Part shown: positions 8,394-17,977 of the stretch, one piece after another
Numbering within the stretch: the stretch's first letter is position 1
How the letters are laid out: each line of letters begins with the position of its first letter
Assembly (NCBI RefSeq): GCF_037975445.1
Contig: NZ_CP150254.1
Span: 3,904,001 to 3,968,000, forward strand
DNA length: 64,000 bases
Reading direction: 5' to 3'
Source: Peribacillus sp. FSL P2-0133
GTDB lineage: Bacteria > Bacillota > Bacilli > Bacillales > DSM-1321
The notes under the pieces: generated by a model
Databases searched by the model: none
What the model was told of the DNA's origin: nothing
Seen by the model: the letters and a program-made list of their open reading frames with translations, nothing else
Position numbers and translations under genes: made by a program

Positions 8394-8442
8394 AGAGAGA
8401 CTTTTAAATGGACGATGTCCGAGAAAAAGCCTCTCTTTTTTC
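8394..8442 (+). terminator. Terminator of the 7553-8387 unit
   Basis: AGAGAG/CTCTCT stem extended by CTTTT/AAAAG with an inner GGAC/GTCC, then a T run, a few bases after the TAA at 8387. Confidence 0.8.
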
Positions 8443-8455
8443 AATTAGGATGGGT

Positions 8456-9109
8456 TCATTCATTCCTGCTGATATATCTCCCTCTTACCAGGAAGTAAAT
8501 ATTCTCTGCGATATTCGTTGTATGGTCCGCTGTCCTTTCCAAATATCGAGCAATTAAGGAAAGCTGTGTAACCTGCTGAAGGTTTTTTTCTTCTGAAAGG
8601 CGAAGGAGACTTCGAATCATATCTCCATAAAAGCGATCAACCTCATCATCCATTTCAATGATTTCCCTTGAAAGGACAACATCTTCCTTCTCAAATGCTT
8701 CTATTGAAAGTTGAATCATCTTTAATGTAATATCATGCATCTGCTTTAATGGTGTTAAAGGCAGAATAAATGGCTGGTCACCGATTCGGATGGCTGATTT
8801 AGCGATATTCACACCAAAGTCCGCCATCCTTTCAATATCCGAAGCGATTTTTATGGCAGCAATGATACGCCTTAAATCAATCGCAACCGGCTGTTGCTTA
8901 GCAATCAGTAAAATCGCAAAGTCATTAATTTCCTCTTCCAGTAAATCAGCTATTGTATCATCATCAATAACTTCAAGAGCCTCTTCAACATTCTTGTTTT
9001 CCAGTGCGGTAAATGATTTTGATATCGCACCTGAAGCTAAATTAGCCAACTTCACTATTTTCTCTTGCAATTCTTTTAATTGAAGCTCAAAATTTTCACG
9101 AACAACCAT
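8456..9109 (-). CDS. phoU: Phosphate signalling/transport regulator PhoU
   Basis: 217 residues, the normal PhoU length: two repeated three-helix bundles with the paired metal-binding motifs EVIDDDTIADLLEEEIND (about 39-56) and a second E.DDEVDRFY around 140. PhoU modulates Pst uptake and the Pho two-component response at the membrane. RBS GGAG is about 8 nt before the ATG. Last gene of pstS-pstC-pstA-pstB-phoU, 18 nt after pstB. As I remember it, B. subtilis has two pstB copies and no phoU here, so this arrangement is more like other Bacillus lineages. Confidence 0.95.
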   Translation of the reverse strand: MVVRENFELQLKELQEKIVKLANLASGAISKSFTALENKNVEEALEVIDDDTIADLLEEEINDFAILLIAKQQPVAIDLRRIIAAIKIASDIERMADFGVNIAKSAIRIGDQPFILPLTPLKQMHDITLKMIQLSIEAFEKEDVVLSREIIEMDDEVDRFYGDMIRSLLRLSEEKNLQQVTQLSLIARYLERTADHTTNIAENIYFLVRGRYISRNE

Positions 9110-9127
9110 TATCGCATCTCCTTTTCA

Positions 9128-9955
9128 TTAGCCAAAACGTCCGGTAATATAATCTTCTGTTCTCTTATCATTCGGGTTCGAAAAGATGGTGTTAGTGTCG
9201 GAATACTCGATGACTTCCCCATTTAAGAAGAAGGCCGTTTTATCAGAGATACGTGCTGCCTGCTGCATATTGTGGGTAACGATGATTATACTGAAATCTT
9301 TTTTTAGCTCCTGGACTAATTCTTCTATTTTCAAAGTGGATATCGGATCAAGGGCAGAAGTCGGTTCATCCATTAAAATGACATCTGGTTCAATCGCCAA
9401 ACATCTTGCGATACAAAGGCGCTGTTGTTGTCCACCAGAAAGGCCATACGCATTTTCATGCAGACGGTCTTTCACTTCATCCCAAATGGCTGCCCCTTTT
9501 AAACTCTTCTCCACGATTTGGTCCAGAATCTTTTTATTTTTGATACCGTGAATTTTTGGTCCGTATATAACATTTTCATAAATTGATTTAGGGAAGGGAT
9601 TAGGCTTTTGGAAAACCATACCAACCTGTGTCCTTAAATCTTCTACTTTGTAAGACTGATCTAGAATATTACGGTTCCTATATTTAATCTGCCCAGTCGT
9701 TTTAACATCTGGAACAAGCTCAATCATCCGGTTTAACGTTTTGATGTAGGTAGATTTCCCACATCCAGATGGCCCGATAATGGCAGTCACTTCATTTTGA
9801 TACATATCTAGGTTAATATTTTTTAAAGCATGGTTTTCACCGTACCATAAATTGAGATCTGACGTTTCATACACCGTTTCCTTTAAGGAAACAGAATCTG
9901 CATTTTCTATTCCAACTGTTGGAGCCTTTTCGGGTCCCGTTAATGTCATATTCAT
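9128..9955 (-). CDS. pstB: Phosphate ABC transporter ATP-binding protein PstB
   Basis: 275 residues. ATPase of the high-affinity phosphate importer on the cytoplasmic face. Motifs: Walker [11 protein letters not shown]-loop [11 protein letters not shown] typical of PstB, signature LSGGQQQR, Walker [14 protein letters not shown] and switch histidine in [10 protein letters not shown]. The first 25 residues precede the ABC fold and are unusually long, but an ATG with AAGGAAAG ahead supports the start. Between pstA (16 nt) and phoU; single copy. Confidence 0.97.
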   Translation of the reverse strand: MNMTLTGPEKAPTVGIENADSVSLKETVYETSDLNLWYGENHALKNINLDMYQNEVTAIIGPSGCGKSTYIKTLNRMIELVPDVKTTGQIKYRNRNILDQSYKVEDLRTQVGMVFQKPNPFPKSIYENVIYGPKIHGIKNKKILDQIVEKSLKGAAIWDEVKDRLHENAYGLSGGQQQRLCIARCLAIEPDVILMDEPTSALDPISTLKIEELVQELKKDFSIIIVTHNMQQAARISDKTAFFLNGEVIEYSDTNTIFSNPNDKRTEDYITGRFG

Positions 9956-9971
9956 TCTTTCCTTCCTCCAA

Positions 9972-10850
9972 TCAGTATCTTTTCTGGAATTTGTTACGGA
10001 TTATGACAGCTATCGAATTCATTAAAATTAACAGAGCAAGTAAAACGATGATACCTGCAGCCGCAACCTGCTGGAATTCCTCCTGTGGCCGTGATGTCCA
10101 GTTATAGATTTGCATCGGTAGTACCGTAAATGTATCCATGACCGATTGCGGTAAAAATGCGATGAACAGCGGGATACCAACTACCACTAATGGTGCCGTT
10201 TCCCCAATCGCCCGGGATAAAGCGAGTATTCCACCTGTCAAAATACCAGGTATCGCAGCTGGAAGAACCACTTTCAAAATCGTCTGCCATTTTGTTGCAC
10301 CCATTCCATAAGAAGCTTCTCTTATATCACGCGGTACAGAACGTATGGCTTCCTGAGCTGCAACAATGATGACTGGCAAGACGAGTAGACTCATCGTCAA
10401 ACCTGCTGCCAACACGGAGCGATCCAAGGCTAGAGCCCTAACGAAAACCGTCAAACCGAGTAATCCAAATACAATTGACGGAACACCTGCCAGATTGGAT
10501 ATATTCAACTTTATAAAAGTGGTGATCCAATTCTTTCGTGCATATTCCTCTAAATAGATCGCCGTTCCCACACCGAGAAGAAGGGAAATTGGGGTAACGA
10601 CGGCCATTAACCATATAGAACCGATAAGAGCTGCCTTTACACCAGCTTCTTCCGGTCTTCTTGAAGCGAAATTCTGGAAGAAATCCAAATTCAAATGACC
10701 AATTCCTTGAGTCAATATCCGATAAAATAAGATGGCCAATACCAGGAGGCCAAATAAGGTTGCTAAGAAGAATAAGCCTTTACATATCGAGTTAACCGCC
10801 AGCCGAGTGGGCATTTTCTTTACAACATGATTTTTGTTTATCAGTTTCAT
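9972..10850 (-). CDS. pstA: Phosphate ABC transporter permease PstA
   Basis: 292 residues with six predicted membrane segments, one of the two permease subunits. The cytoplasmic EAA loop [35 protein letters not shown] motif lies around residues 167-197 and couples to PstB. GGAGG is 10 nt before the ATG, and only 3 nt separate it from the pstC stop, so translation is coupled. Confidence 0.96.
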   Translation of the reverse strand: MKLINKNHVVKKMPTRLAVNSICKGLFFLATLFGLLVLAILFYRILTQGIGHLNLDFFQNFASRRPEEAGVKAALIGSIWLMAVVTPISLLLGVGTAIYLEEYARKNWITTFIKLNISNLAGVPSIVFGLLGLTVFVRALALDRSVLAAGLTMSLLVLPVIIVAAQEAIRSVPRDIREASYGMGATKWQTILKVVLPAAIPGILTGGILALSRAIGETAPLVVVGIPLFIAFLPQSVMDTFTVLPMQIYNWTSRPQEEFQQVAAAGIIVLLALLILMNSIAVIIRNKFQKRY

Positions 10851-10853
10851 GTT

Positions 10854-11795
10854 TTAATATTCCTCCCTGAACTTGCGGGAGATGAACTGCGCCAATAAAT
10901 TCATAATAAGCGTAAAGACGAACAGTGTCATTCCAACCGCATATATGCTGTAGTAAATCGTTGTCCCATACCCTGCGTCTCCAGTACTCACCTGTACGAT
11001 ATAGGCAGTCATCGTTTGAATAGAACTTGTGACGTCCATACTCATACTTGGAGTCGATCCACCTGCGACACTTACGATCATAGTCTCTCCAATTGCTCTG
11101 GATAAAGCCAGGACAATTGAAGCAACGATACCAGACATGGCCGCTGGCAATACCACTTTAATCGTCGTTTCCAGCTTCGTAGCACCTAGAGCATACGCAC
11201 CTTCACGAATCGATTTCGGTACTGAGACAAGTGCATCTTCCGATAAAGAGGCAATCATTGGCATGATCATGATTCCTACCACAATCCCAGGACTTAAGGC
11301 ATTGAACATGTCAAGGGAAGGAAAAATATCCCGCAATACTGGCGTTACAAAGGTTAAGGCAAAGAAGCCGTAAACGATAGTAGGGATCCCAGCTAAAACT
11401 TCTAAAATCGGCTTAATGATTCTCCGTGTTTTCTCTGATGCATATTCACTCAAGAAAATGGCTGTTGCGAGACCTACCGGAACTGCAACTAACGCCGCTA
11501 TTACCGTTACCTTCAACGTTCCAACAACAAGTGGCATAACCCCATAGGAAGGCGTGGATGCAAAAGGTAACCATTTCTGTCCTGTTAAAAACTCCACGAT
11601 GGACACTTTATCAAAAAATATAAAAGTTTCAAAAATCAACGTAAGGATTATCCCAATGGTTATAAATACAGAAATCACAGCTGTAAGGAACAACAGCTTA
11701 GGAATGATTTTCTCTATATTCCATCTTTTTTTGCTTTTCTTTTCTAAAATCAATCGCTGTACGGAATAGGTGTCTGTTTGTTTCGGTTCCAACAT
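10854..11795 (-). CDS. pstC: Phosphate ABC transporter permease PstC
   Basis: 313 residues, six predicted membrane segments after a basic cytoplasmic N-terminus (LEKKSKKRW). The EAA loop reads EDALVSVPKSIREGAYALGATK. Partner of PstA in the phosphate channel. GGAGG lies 5 nt before the ATG. A strong stem-loop separates it from pstS, so its mRNA level is probably lower than that of pstS. Confidence 0.96.
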   Translation of the reverse strand: MLEPKQTDTYSVQRLILEKKSKKRWNIEKIIPKLLFLTAVISVFITIGIILTLIFETFIFFDKVSIVEFLTGQKWLPFASTPSYGVMPLVVGTLKVTVIAALVAVPVGLATAIFLSEYASEKTRRIIKPILEVLAGIPTIVYGFFALTFVTPVLRDIFPSLDMFNALSPGIVVGIMIMPMIASLSEDALVSVPKSIREGAYALGATKLETTIKVVLPAAMSGIVASIVLALSRAIGETMIVSVAGGSTPSMSMDVTSSIQTMTAYIVQVSTGDAGYGTTIYYSIYAVGMTLFVFTLIMNLLAQFISRKFREEY

Positions 11796-11826
11796 GTATC
11801 CTCCATTTCAGACAAGCATATTAAGG

Positions 11827-11868
11827 GGCTACCCAATCCCTCTATTTATACGAAGAGATTGGGCAGCC
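11827..11868 (-). other. Stem-loop between pstS and pstC (mRNA stabiliser or attenuator)
   Basis: A 12-nt arm GGCTGCCCAATC pairs with GATTGGGTAGCC across an 18-nt loop, 11 nt after the pstS stop, without a following U run. Such hairpins protect the upstream cistron from 3' decay or partly terminate; which applies is inference. Confidence 0.7.
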
Positions 11869-11879
11869 TGTTAAACAGA

Positions 11880-12845
11880 TTATTTTTTTAGTTCGTTCAA
11901 TTTTTCAAGATCCTTCTTGTACTCTTCTTCCGGTAAGCTAACGTAGCCTACTTCTTCAGAAAGCTCTCCAGCATTTTCAATGACGAATTGAGTATAATCA
12001 GCCACTTGTTCCTTTTCAGCTACACTTTTATTGGATACATATGTGTACAGAGGACGAGACAGTGGTGCATACTCTCCGCTTTTAATCGTTTCATGGGTAG
12101 GCTCAACAGCACCCTTACCATTATCGATTGATACAACTTTTAATTTATCCTTATTTTCTGCATAGTAAGCAAATCCGAAGAAACCAATCGCATTTTTGTC
12201 ACCTTCGACCCCTTGTACAAGAACGTTATCATCTTCAGAAAGAGTCGCATTTTCGACCATTGGTTTTTCCTCTAAAATAACTTCGTTGAAATAATCGTAT
12301 GTGCCAGAATCAGTTCCCGGAGAGTAAAATTTAATTTCTTCCTTCGGCCATTCCGGACGTATATCAGACCATTTCTTCACTGATCCATTGTCAACCCAAA
12401 GCTTTTTTAGTTCGTCAACTGTCATTTTATCAATGAACTCATTATCTTTATTGACAACGATAGAAATACCATCAAACGCAAGCTTCATTTCTGTATACTT
12501 AACTCCCTTTTCATCAAGTAACGCACTTTCTTCGTCTTTGACTGGTCGGGACGCATTACTTAGATCCGTTTCACCAGCGATGAATTTTTTAAATCCGCCA
12601 CCTGTTCCCGATGATCCTACAGATACTTTAACATCAGGTTGTTCCGCCATATATTCTTCAGCAACTGCTTCCATGATTGGAAATACAGTCGATGAACCAT
12701 CCATAATCACTTCGCCCTTGAGTTGATCTGAAGCCGTTTCATTTCCTTTACCGCTATTTGTAGTATCATTAGATCCACATCCAGCTGCCACTGCGATTAC
12801 TCCACCCATTACTGCAGTCATTGCCATAAATTTGAAACGTCTCAT
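11880..12845 (-). CDS. pstS: Phosphate-binding lipoprotein PstS
   Basis: 321 residues. Signal sequence ends in the lipobox AVAAGC with Cys23 as the lipid attachment site, followed by an N/T/S/G-rich linker. The mature domain has the phosphate-binding signatures IMDGSSTVFPIMEAVAEEY, SVGSSGTGGGFKKF and SRPVKDEE of the PstS family, capturing phosphate outside the membrane for PstCA. RBS AGGGGG. First gene of the pst operon, behind a four-repeat Pho box promoter. Confidence 0.97.
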   Translation of the reverse strand: MRRFKFMAMTAVMGGVIAVAAGCGSNDTTNSGKGNETASDQLKGEVIMDGSSTVFPIMEAVAEEYMAEQPDVKVSVGSSGTGGGFKKFIAGETDLSNASRPVKDEESALLDEKGVKYTEMKLAFDGISIVVNKDNEFIDKMTVDELKKLWVDNGSVKKWSDIRPEWPKEEIKFYSPGTDSGTYDYFNEVILEEKPMVENATLSEDDNVLVQGVEGDKNAIGFFGFAYYAENKDKLKVVSIDNGKGAVEPTHETIKSGEYAPLSRPLYTYVSNKSVAEKEQVADYTQFVIENAGELSEEVGYVSLPEEEYKKDLEKLNELKK

Positions 12846-12894
12846 TTGTATATCCCCCTAAGAATTTTATATGAATATTTTGTCCTACTCTCAC

Positions 12895-12969
12895 ATCATA
12901 CTTTCAGACTGTAAATTCCGTTTAAAGCAATTGTAAATGTTCAGTAAATAATTGTGTTTATATTGTAAA
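12895..12969 (-). promoter_or_regulatory. pstS promoter with PhoP-box array
   Basis: On the minus strand TTTACT, TTTACA, TTTAAA and TTTACA (12948-12943, 12937-12932, 12926-12921, 12915-12910) repeat exactly every 11 bp, as PhoP tandem repeats (TTAACA-like) do; a further TTTACA lies at 12969-12964. TATGAT (12900-12895) follows as the -10. Predicts PhoP~P activation under phosphate starvation. Confidence 0.82.
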
Positions 12970-13135
12970 GGTAGTCAAAGTCTTTTAATCACTCTCTTAT
13001 TTTGTGGCCAAAGGGTATATACATGTGCGGGAAATTACTCCAACTGAAGTGATTATAAATCTCTTTCATAAGGGGAAATTGCAAAGCTCGAGTCATACTG
13101 ATAGCATCACTGAGCAATTTTATTTTATGACAAAA

Positions 13136-13171
13136 AAAACACGTTTTCGGTTTTACCCAAAAACGTGTTTT
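13136..13171 (-). terminator. Terminator of pbpA
   Basis: 12-bp stem AAAACACGTTTT/AAAACGTGTTTT then eight U residues on the minus strand, 6 nt after the pbpA stop. The 160 bp between it and the pst promoter shows nothing recognisable. Confidence 0.9.
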
Positions 13172-13177
13172 AACCTT

Positions 13178-15352
13178 TTATTCATTTTCTTGACTTTCCC
13201 TAACTTCAGCCTGGTCCTTTTGAACGTCTTTACCATTCTCCACTTTCAAATCAGTCGAAGTTTCGGTATTTTCCTTAGCCTTCTTAGCCCGTTCTTTTTT
13301 CAGTTCGAAATAAGTATCCATAATTTCTTCACCTATCTCTTTACTCATGCTGTGGCCTGTATGTCCTTGGTATGCCCACGGTACAACGACCGCAAAAGCG
13401 ACTTCCGGATTTTTGGCTGGGGCATAGCCAACAAGCGTGATGTTCATCGTTTCTTGGGGCTCGCTATAATCCAACCGGTTCGGGCCGTCATAGAATGCTT
13501 CCGCCGTCCCGGTTTTAGCTGCCACTGTATACGGTTTATTCCCAAAATACTTATAAGCCGTTCCGCCTTGTTCCATCGCAACTTTATCGAAACCGCTCTG
13601 AACACGTTCAATCCACTCTTCCTTCATATCAAGACGATTAAGGACAGTCGGTGAAACGTCTTCGGCAACAGGTCCCAATTCCTCATTATTATCAACAGGA
13701 TCGCGGATTTCCTTAACCATATGCGGCTTCATGCGGTTACCGCCATTTGCGATGGATGAAACATATTGCACGAGCTGCATTGGTGTGTACGTATCATACT
13801 GTCCGATAGCAAGGTCAAGCAGTTTACCAGGAGATACGTCGGAACCTTTGAACCCGCTCATTTCATTCGGAAGATCAATCCCTGTACGGACTCCCAAGCC
13901 AAACTGGGCGAATGAATTTCGCATGGTCGAAAAGGCGCTTGAACTAATATTCAACGGTTCGTTCGGCACATAATGCGCACCTGCAATATTTATTGCCGTT
14001 CTGAACATATAAACGTTCGAAGATACTTTCAATGCGGTCAAATCATTAATGTTCCCGAAGTCACTATATGAACCTTTTGCTGGTGTACCTTTGATTTTCA
14101 GCTTCGTATCATAAAAGTACGTACCTGGCTGGATCGCACCTTGCTGATAACCGGTTAAAACGGTAGCCCCTTTGACTGCAGATCCCATTGTATAGGAAGT
14201 CGTGATATTTCCTAATGCGAAGTCCTCAATCGAGGATTTCCCCGTTTTTGGGTCCTTCTCATATTTCTTCCCAGCCATCGTTAATACTTCCCCTGTATCG
14301 GGATCCATCATGACGACAAAGGCCCTGTCCAAGAATTTGGTGTTACCCATTTTTTTCTTGGCAATCAATTGCTTTTCAATGATTTCCTCTGTTGCAAGCT
14401 GTAAATCCATATCAACTGTCAATATAAGATCTTTTCCTCGCGAACCTTCAGTAATCACTTCGGAATCGACCACATTTCCTGATTTATCGGTCACATTCCT
14501 TACTTTCGCTTTCTGCCCTTGGAGAATATCTTCATATTGCGCCTCAATATAACTCTTTCCTACTCGGTCATTCCGGCTGTAATCACGTGCAAGGTAGTAG
14601 TCCAGGCTTTCACTAGGCAATCCTTCTTCAGATGAGGAAACTTTACCTAATACAGATTTGAGTGTTTTATTATATGTATAAAAACGATCCCAATCTGTTG
14701 ATATATCGACCCCTGGGAGCGAATCAAGGTTTTCACTCACCTTGGCGAATTCTTCTTTTGTTACTTTCTTGTTTTTCACAATTTGCGGGGTAAGGGCATA
14801 TCCGCTTGCAAATTCCCTGTAGATGGCAAGGACTTCCAGATCTTTTTCCGAAAGCTTCATTTCATCTAAAGTTATCCGATCAAGCTGAAGCTTATACAAA
14901 TCACTTTCTTCCATCTCGCCCTCTTCCACTTTTTTCCGTTCTTTATCCGTAATCTTTTTCTCGGCCAGCTTTGGATTTTTCAAAATCCAAAAATCCTTTT
15001 TATCGCGCTCAGTCACTTTGTTTGTTTCCTTTTCGATCAACTTCGCGAGTTTCTCAGCCGTTTCCACCATTTCTGTTTGTTTCGTACCTTGCTTTCGTGT
15101 ATATGTAATTGCATCCAGTGGTTGGTTATCGACCATCAATTTTAAATTCCGGTCATACATTTTCCCACGGGGCACCGAATTATTCACGGTCACTTCCTCT
15201 GTTCTTTCAATCTCACGCCGGTAATCATCACCATAAACAATCTGTACAACACCCAAACGTAAAATTAAAGCGGAAAACAAAACAAACACTAAAAAGAAAA
15301 GAATATTCAATCTGAAAGGCACATGCGTCTTTTTCTTTTTCTTTTTATTCAC
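13178..15352 (-). CDS. pbpA: Class B penicillin-binding protein PBP2A (transpeptidase)
   Basis: 724 residues from the GTG at 15352. Short basic cytoplasmic tail, one membrane anchor (about residues 16-38), dimerisation domain to about 300, transpeptidase domain after it. Active-site motifs: SAVK (about 391-394, nucleophile Ser), SSN (about 444-446) and KTGTAE near the C-terminus. A K/E-rich tail ends the protein. Crosslinks peptidoglycan during elongation and spore outgrowth in B. subtilis. AAAGGAT is 10 nt before this GTG; the GTG at 15364 touches that site and is less likely. Monocistronic between two terminators. Confidence 0.95.
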   Translation of the reverse strand: MNKKKKKKTHVPFRLNILFFLVFVLFSALILRLGVVQIVYGDDYRREIERTEEVTVNNSVPRGKMYDRNLKLMVDNQPLDAITYTRKQGTKQTEMVETAEKLAKLIEKETNKVTERDKKDFWILKNPKLAEKKITDKERKKVEEGEMEESDLYKLQLDRITLDEMKLSEKDLEVLAIYREFASGYALTPQIVKNKKVTKEEFAKVSENLDSLPGVDISTDWDRFYTYNKTLKSVLGKVSSSEEGLPSESLDYYLARDYSRNDRVGKSYIEAQYEDILQGQKAKVRNVTDKSGNVVDSEVITEGSRGKDLILTVDMDLQLATEEIIEKQLIAKKKMGNTKFLDRAFVVMMDPDTGEVLTMAGKKYEKDPKTGKSSIEDFALGNITTSYTMGSAVKGATVLTGYQQGAIQPGTYFYDTKLKIKGTPAKGSYSDFGNINDLTALKVSSNVYMFRTAINIAGAHYVPNEPLNISSSAFSTMRNSFAQFGLGVRTGIDLPNEMSGFKGSDVSPGKLLDLAIGQYDTYTPMQLVQYVSSIANGGNRMKPHMVKEIRDPVDNNEELGPVAEDVSPTVLNRLDMKEEWIERVQSGFDKVAMEQGGTAYKYFGNKPYTVAAKTGTAEAFYDGPNRLDYSEPQETMNITLVGYAPAKNPEVAFAVVVPWAYQGHTGHSMSKEIGEEIMDTYFELKKERAKKAKENTETSTDLKVENGKDVQKDQAEVRESQENE

Positions 15353-15470
15353 ACTAAGCCACACATCCTTTTTACATAGTCATAATAGGTCCTATACTAT
15401 TCTATAGAACATTTATATTTTTTTCTACCTTAGTGTTCTAGAAATATTAAACATCTAACGAACTTTACAT

Positions 15471-15512
15471 AAAAAGTGACTTACGGCTCATAAATCCTAA
15501 AACCGTAAGTCA
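15471..15512 (-). terminator. Terminator after yqgE
   Basis: TGACTTACGG/CCGTAAGTCA stem then CTTTTT on the minus strand. A second hairpin (GAGGCC/GGCCTC, 15526-15542) lies between it and the yqgE stop. Confidence 0.75.
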
Positions 15513-15545
15513 TGTATATTGAAAAGAGGCCTCTATGGCCTCTAT

Positions 15546-16766
15546 TCAATCTTGGTCAATGATATCGATTTTCCGTACAAACCAATATATCACGGTATGC
15601 CCTGCACCTACGATTAACAGATAAATCGGCAGTAATTGCTTTAGGTCGAATAACATGACGGAAAGTATGAATCCTGATATGGATACAATCCTTCCAATAT
15701 GAACGAACAGTTCCCTGACAACGATATATTCAATCCTCATTTCCGCTGCTTTCCAAGCGCGGCCTATAATGTCATAAGTCAATGATATATAAGGGACCAA
15801 AAGAATAGGATAAGCGGTAGCGACAATTGCCCCATAAACGAGAAGCTTCCCGAATGTGATATCAAATGCGATCAATAAGACCCCTGCATACAACATGATT
15901 CCTCCAATAAGAATTGCTTTTTTTCGCATCGGCTGTTTTATATACCGTGAAGCAAAAAAATACGCAACGAATGATATGGCCGAATTTAAAAGACCATAGC
16001 TCCCTAAGGCAAGTTCACTATCCGTCTGAATGAAAACGGTAATCGAAATGATGAACATGAATGTGCCCTCTCGTATTCCTTGAAAAAAGTGAGCACGAGT
16101 GATCAAGAGCCAATTCCGATTATTTTTCCGCTCCTGCAATATCCGAAGGAAACAGTACCTGCCATGCGCTGGACGTCTTTTTAACGAAAAGCTAAGAAAC
16201 ACCGCAACGGAAAACAAAAGCAAAGACAATCCGAATACAATGGAATAACCCGTGAATTTTTCTAGCCTCGAAATGATGAACCCTGAAAGAATCGGACCGA
16301 CCATTCCCCCAAGTGATGATAAAATCCCTAAAAAACCATTGAAGAAATCCCTTGTTTCCGGTTCAGTAATCTCAAAAGTCAATACATTATAGGCAAGCCA
16401 ATAAAACCCATAACCGATTCCTAACAGTCCTCCAAGCAACCAAAGGAAATCCGTAGCCCGTGTGCCGACCAATAAGACTGATAAATAAAATAGGGCCAAA
16501 AAGATAACACCCAGACGCAAAACAATGATTCGATCAACCTTTTTCGCCAGCCTGCCAGCAAAGACAAAAGTAAGCGGTTGAAAAAGCACCACGGTTAGAT
16601 TATATACGGCAATATCAACAATTTGACCGGATTGTTTCCACAAGTACACATTAACGAATGTATTGGATAAAGCAATACTTAGGCTGTACAGCCCGCCAAT
16701 AAACAAAAGGAGGTGCAGATCCTTCTTCCCTCCCGCTTCACCCAACCATCTCTCTAAAATACTCAT
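15546..16766 (-). CDS. yqgE: MFS-type transporter YqgE
   Basis: 406 residues with about 11-12 hydrophobic segments and the MFS-like GRLAKKVDRIIVLRLG loop between the second and third segments. Substrate unknown. Position directly upstream of pbpA matches B. subtilis yqgE. RBS GGAG lies about 10 nt before the ATG. No partner genes hint at a substrate. Confidence 0.85.
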   Translation of the reverse strand: MSILERWLGEAGGKKDLHLLLFIGGLYSLSIALSNTFVNVYLWKQSGQIVDIAVYNLTVVLFQPLTFVFAGRLAKKVDRIIVLRLGVIFLALFYLSVLLVGTRATDFLWLLGGLLGIGYGFYWLAYNVLTFEITEPETRDFFNGFLGILSSLGGMVGPILSGFIISRLEKFTGYSIVFGLSLLLFSVAVFLSFSLKRRPAHGRYCFLRILQERKNNRNWLLITRAHFFQGIREGTFMFIISITVFIQTDSELALGSYGLLNSAISFVAYFFASRYIKQPMRKKAILIGGIMLYAGVLLIAFDITFGKLLVYGAIVATAYPILLVPYISLTYDIIGRAWKAAEMRIEYIVVRELFVHIGRIVSISGFILSVMLFDLKQLLPIYLLIVGAGHTVIYWFVRKIDIIDQD

Positions 16767-16832
16767 TGTTTTAACTCTCCTTTAAATTCCACTCTAGTGT
16801 TTGAAAAAACAAAAGAATTTATGTAAAAAAAG

Positions 16833-17031
16833 GTAAAGAAAACTCTTCGATTGGCGAAGACAGAGAAGTAGTTGCACTTACACTGTTTTCCTTTTGAACT
16901 TGAAAAATAAAAACAGTGTAAAGAAAACTCTTCGATTGGCGAAGACAGAGAAGTAGTTGCACTTACACTGTTTTCCTTTTGAACTTGAAAAATAAAAACA
17001 GTGTAAAGAAAACTCTTCGATTGGCGAAGAC
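16833..17031. repeat. 85-bp tandem repeat, 2.3 copies
   Basis: Unit starts GTAAAGAAAACTCTTCG; copies at 16833-16917 and 16918-17002 are identical by eye, and the third stops after 29 nt at 17031. Each unit holds a small hairpin CTTCG-ATTGG-CGAAG and a long one with ACACTGTTTT/AAAACAGTGT arms. Lies in the 526-bp gap between yqgE and sodA; the short reading frame through it is repeat-derived and not a gene. Confidence 0.9.
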
Positions 17032-17052
17032 GAAGGGTATGTTAATGAATTT

Positions 17053-17150
17053 GGAGTGTTTACTCGTGAGTTTCGAGATTTCACTCAGGAATTGGAGTGT
17101 TTACTCGTAAAGTTGTGCGTTACTCGTGAATTCGATGCTTTTACTCGTGA
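17053..17150. repeat. Cluster of four TTACTCGT(G/A)A motifs
   Basis: TACTCGT followed by GA or AA occurs at about 17061, 17103, 17121 and 17142, twice preceded by TTGGAGTGTT. ACTCGTGAGT is a near palindrome. Spacing is irregular. It fills the rest of the yqgE-sodA gap up to the sodA terminator. Confidence 0.7.
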
Positions 17151-17236
17151 GTTTCTTTCACTTCTTTTGGCGAAACAGCAATACGAGTTGCCTTTATATT
17201 GTTTTTCTTTAATGTTCCCGTTCGGATAAAAGAAAC

Positions 17237-17283
17237 AAAAAAAAGACAGGATTCCTTTTCACAAAAGGAATCCTGTCTTTTTT
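17237..17283 (-). terminator. Terminator of sodA (symmetrical)
   Basis: AAAGACAGGATTCCTTTT / AAAAGGAATCCTGTCTTT with A/T runs on both sides, 10 nt after the sodA stop; bidirectional by shape. Confidence 0.93.
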
Positions 17284-17292
17284 AATTACAAA

Positions 17293-17901
17293 TTATTTTG
17301 CAGCACTGTAACGTTTTGCAACTTCATCCCAGTTTACAACATTCCAGAAAGAATTGATGTATTCAGGACGGCGGTTTTGGTAGTTTAAGTAGTAAGCATG
17401 TTCCCAAACGTCCAATCCAAGAAGCGGTGTTTTACCTTCTGATAATGGATTGTCTTGGTTCGGTGTGCTTGTTACTTCCAACTCGCCATTGTTGACTGCA
17501 AGCCAAGCCCAGCCAGATCCAAAACGAGTAGTAGCCGCTTTAGCGAACTCTTCTTTAAAGCTGTCAAAGCTTCCGAATTTTGAAGTGATAGCATCCGCTA
17601 ATTCACCAGTTGGTTGTCCGCCGCCGTTAGGTGAAAGGATTTCCCAGAATAAAGTGTGGTTAGCATGTCCGCCACCATTGTTGCGTACAGCTGTACGAAC
17701 AGCTTCAGGTACTGCGTCAAGGTTAGCGACGATTTCTTCAACGCTTTTGCTTAGAAGTTCTTGGTTGCCTTCTAGCGCATTGTTCAGGTTTGTCACATAT
17801 GTGTTGTGATGTTTAGTGTGGTGAATGTTCATTGTTTCTTTGTCGATGTGTGGTTCTAATGCATCATATGCATACGGTAATTGTGGAAGTTCAAAAGCCA
17901 T
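17293..17901 (-). CDS. sodA: Manganese superoxide dismutase SodA
   Basis: 202 residues from [20 protein letters not shown], preceded by AGGGAGG. Converts superoxide to hydrogen peroxide and oxygen in the cytoplasm. Metal ligands: His in [11 protein letters not shown] (about residue 27), His in NHTLFWE (about 82), and Asp/His in DVWEHAYY. A frame open to 18006 adds 35 residues without a homologous N-terminus and spans the promoter; rejected. Manganese rather than iron type is inferred from Bacillus SodA similarity. Confidence 0.97.
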   Translation of the reverse strand: MAFELPQLPYAYDALEPHIDKETMNIHHTKHHNTYVTNLNNALEGNQELLSKSVEEIVANLDAVPEAVRTAVRNNGGGHANHTLFWEILSPNGGGQPTGELADAITSKFGSFDSFKEEFAKAATTRFGSGWAWLAVNNGELEVTSTPNQDNPLSEGKTPLLGLDVWEHAYYLNYQNRRPEYINSFWNVVNWDEVAKRYSAAK

Positions 17902-17977
17902 AATAAAATTCCTCCCTATGTAAGCTGTTTTTTTGAGGGCTTCAGTTCTCGAAAGATACCTAAAGCTCGCTAGCAAT

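Noticed and set aside
13004..13654. 216-codon plus-strand frame over the pbpA terminator and pbpA C-terminus
   Set aside because: Antisense to a well-supported PBP gene, Phe/Ser/Leu-rich shadow composition, no RBS and no recognisable motif.
16878..17084. 68-codon frame in the 85-bp array, and the array as a CRISPR
   Set aside because: The frame only repeats the tandem unit. There is no repeat-spacer structure: the whole 85-bp unit is repeated without unique spacers, and no cas gene is present.
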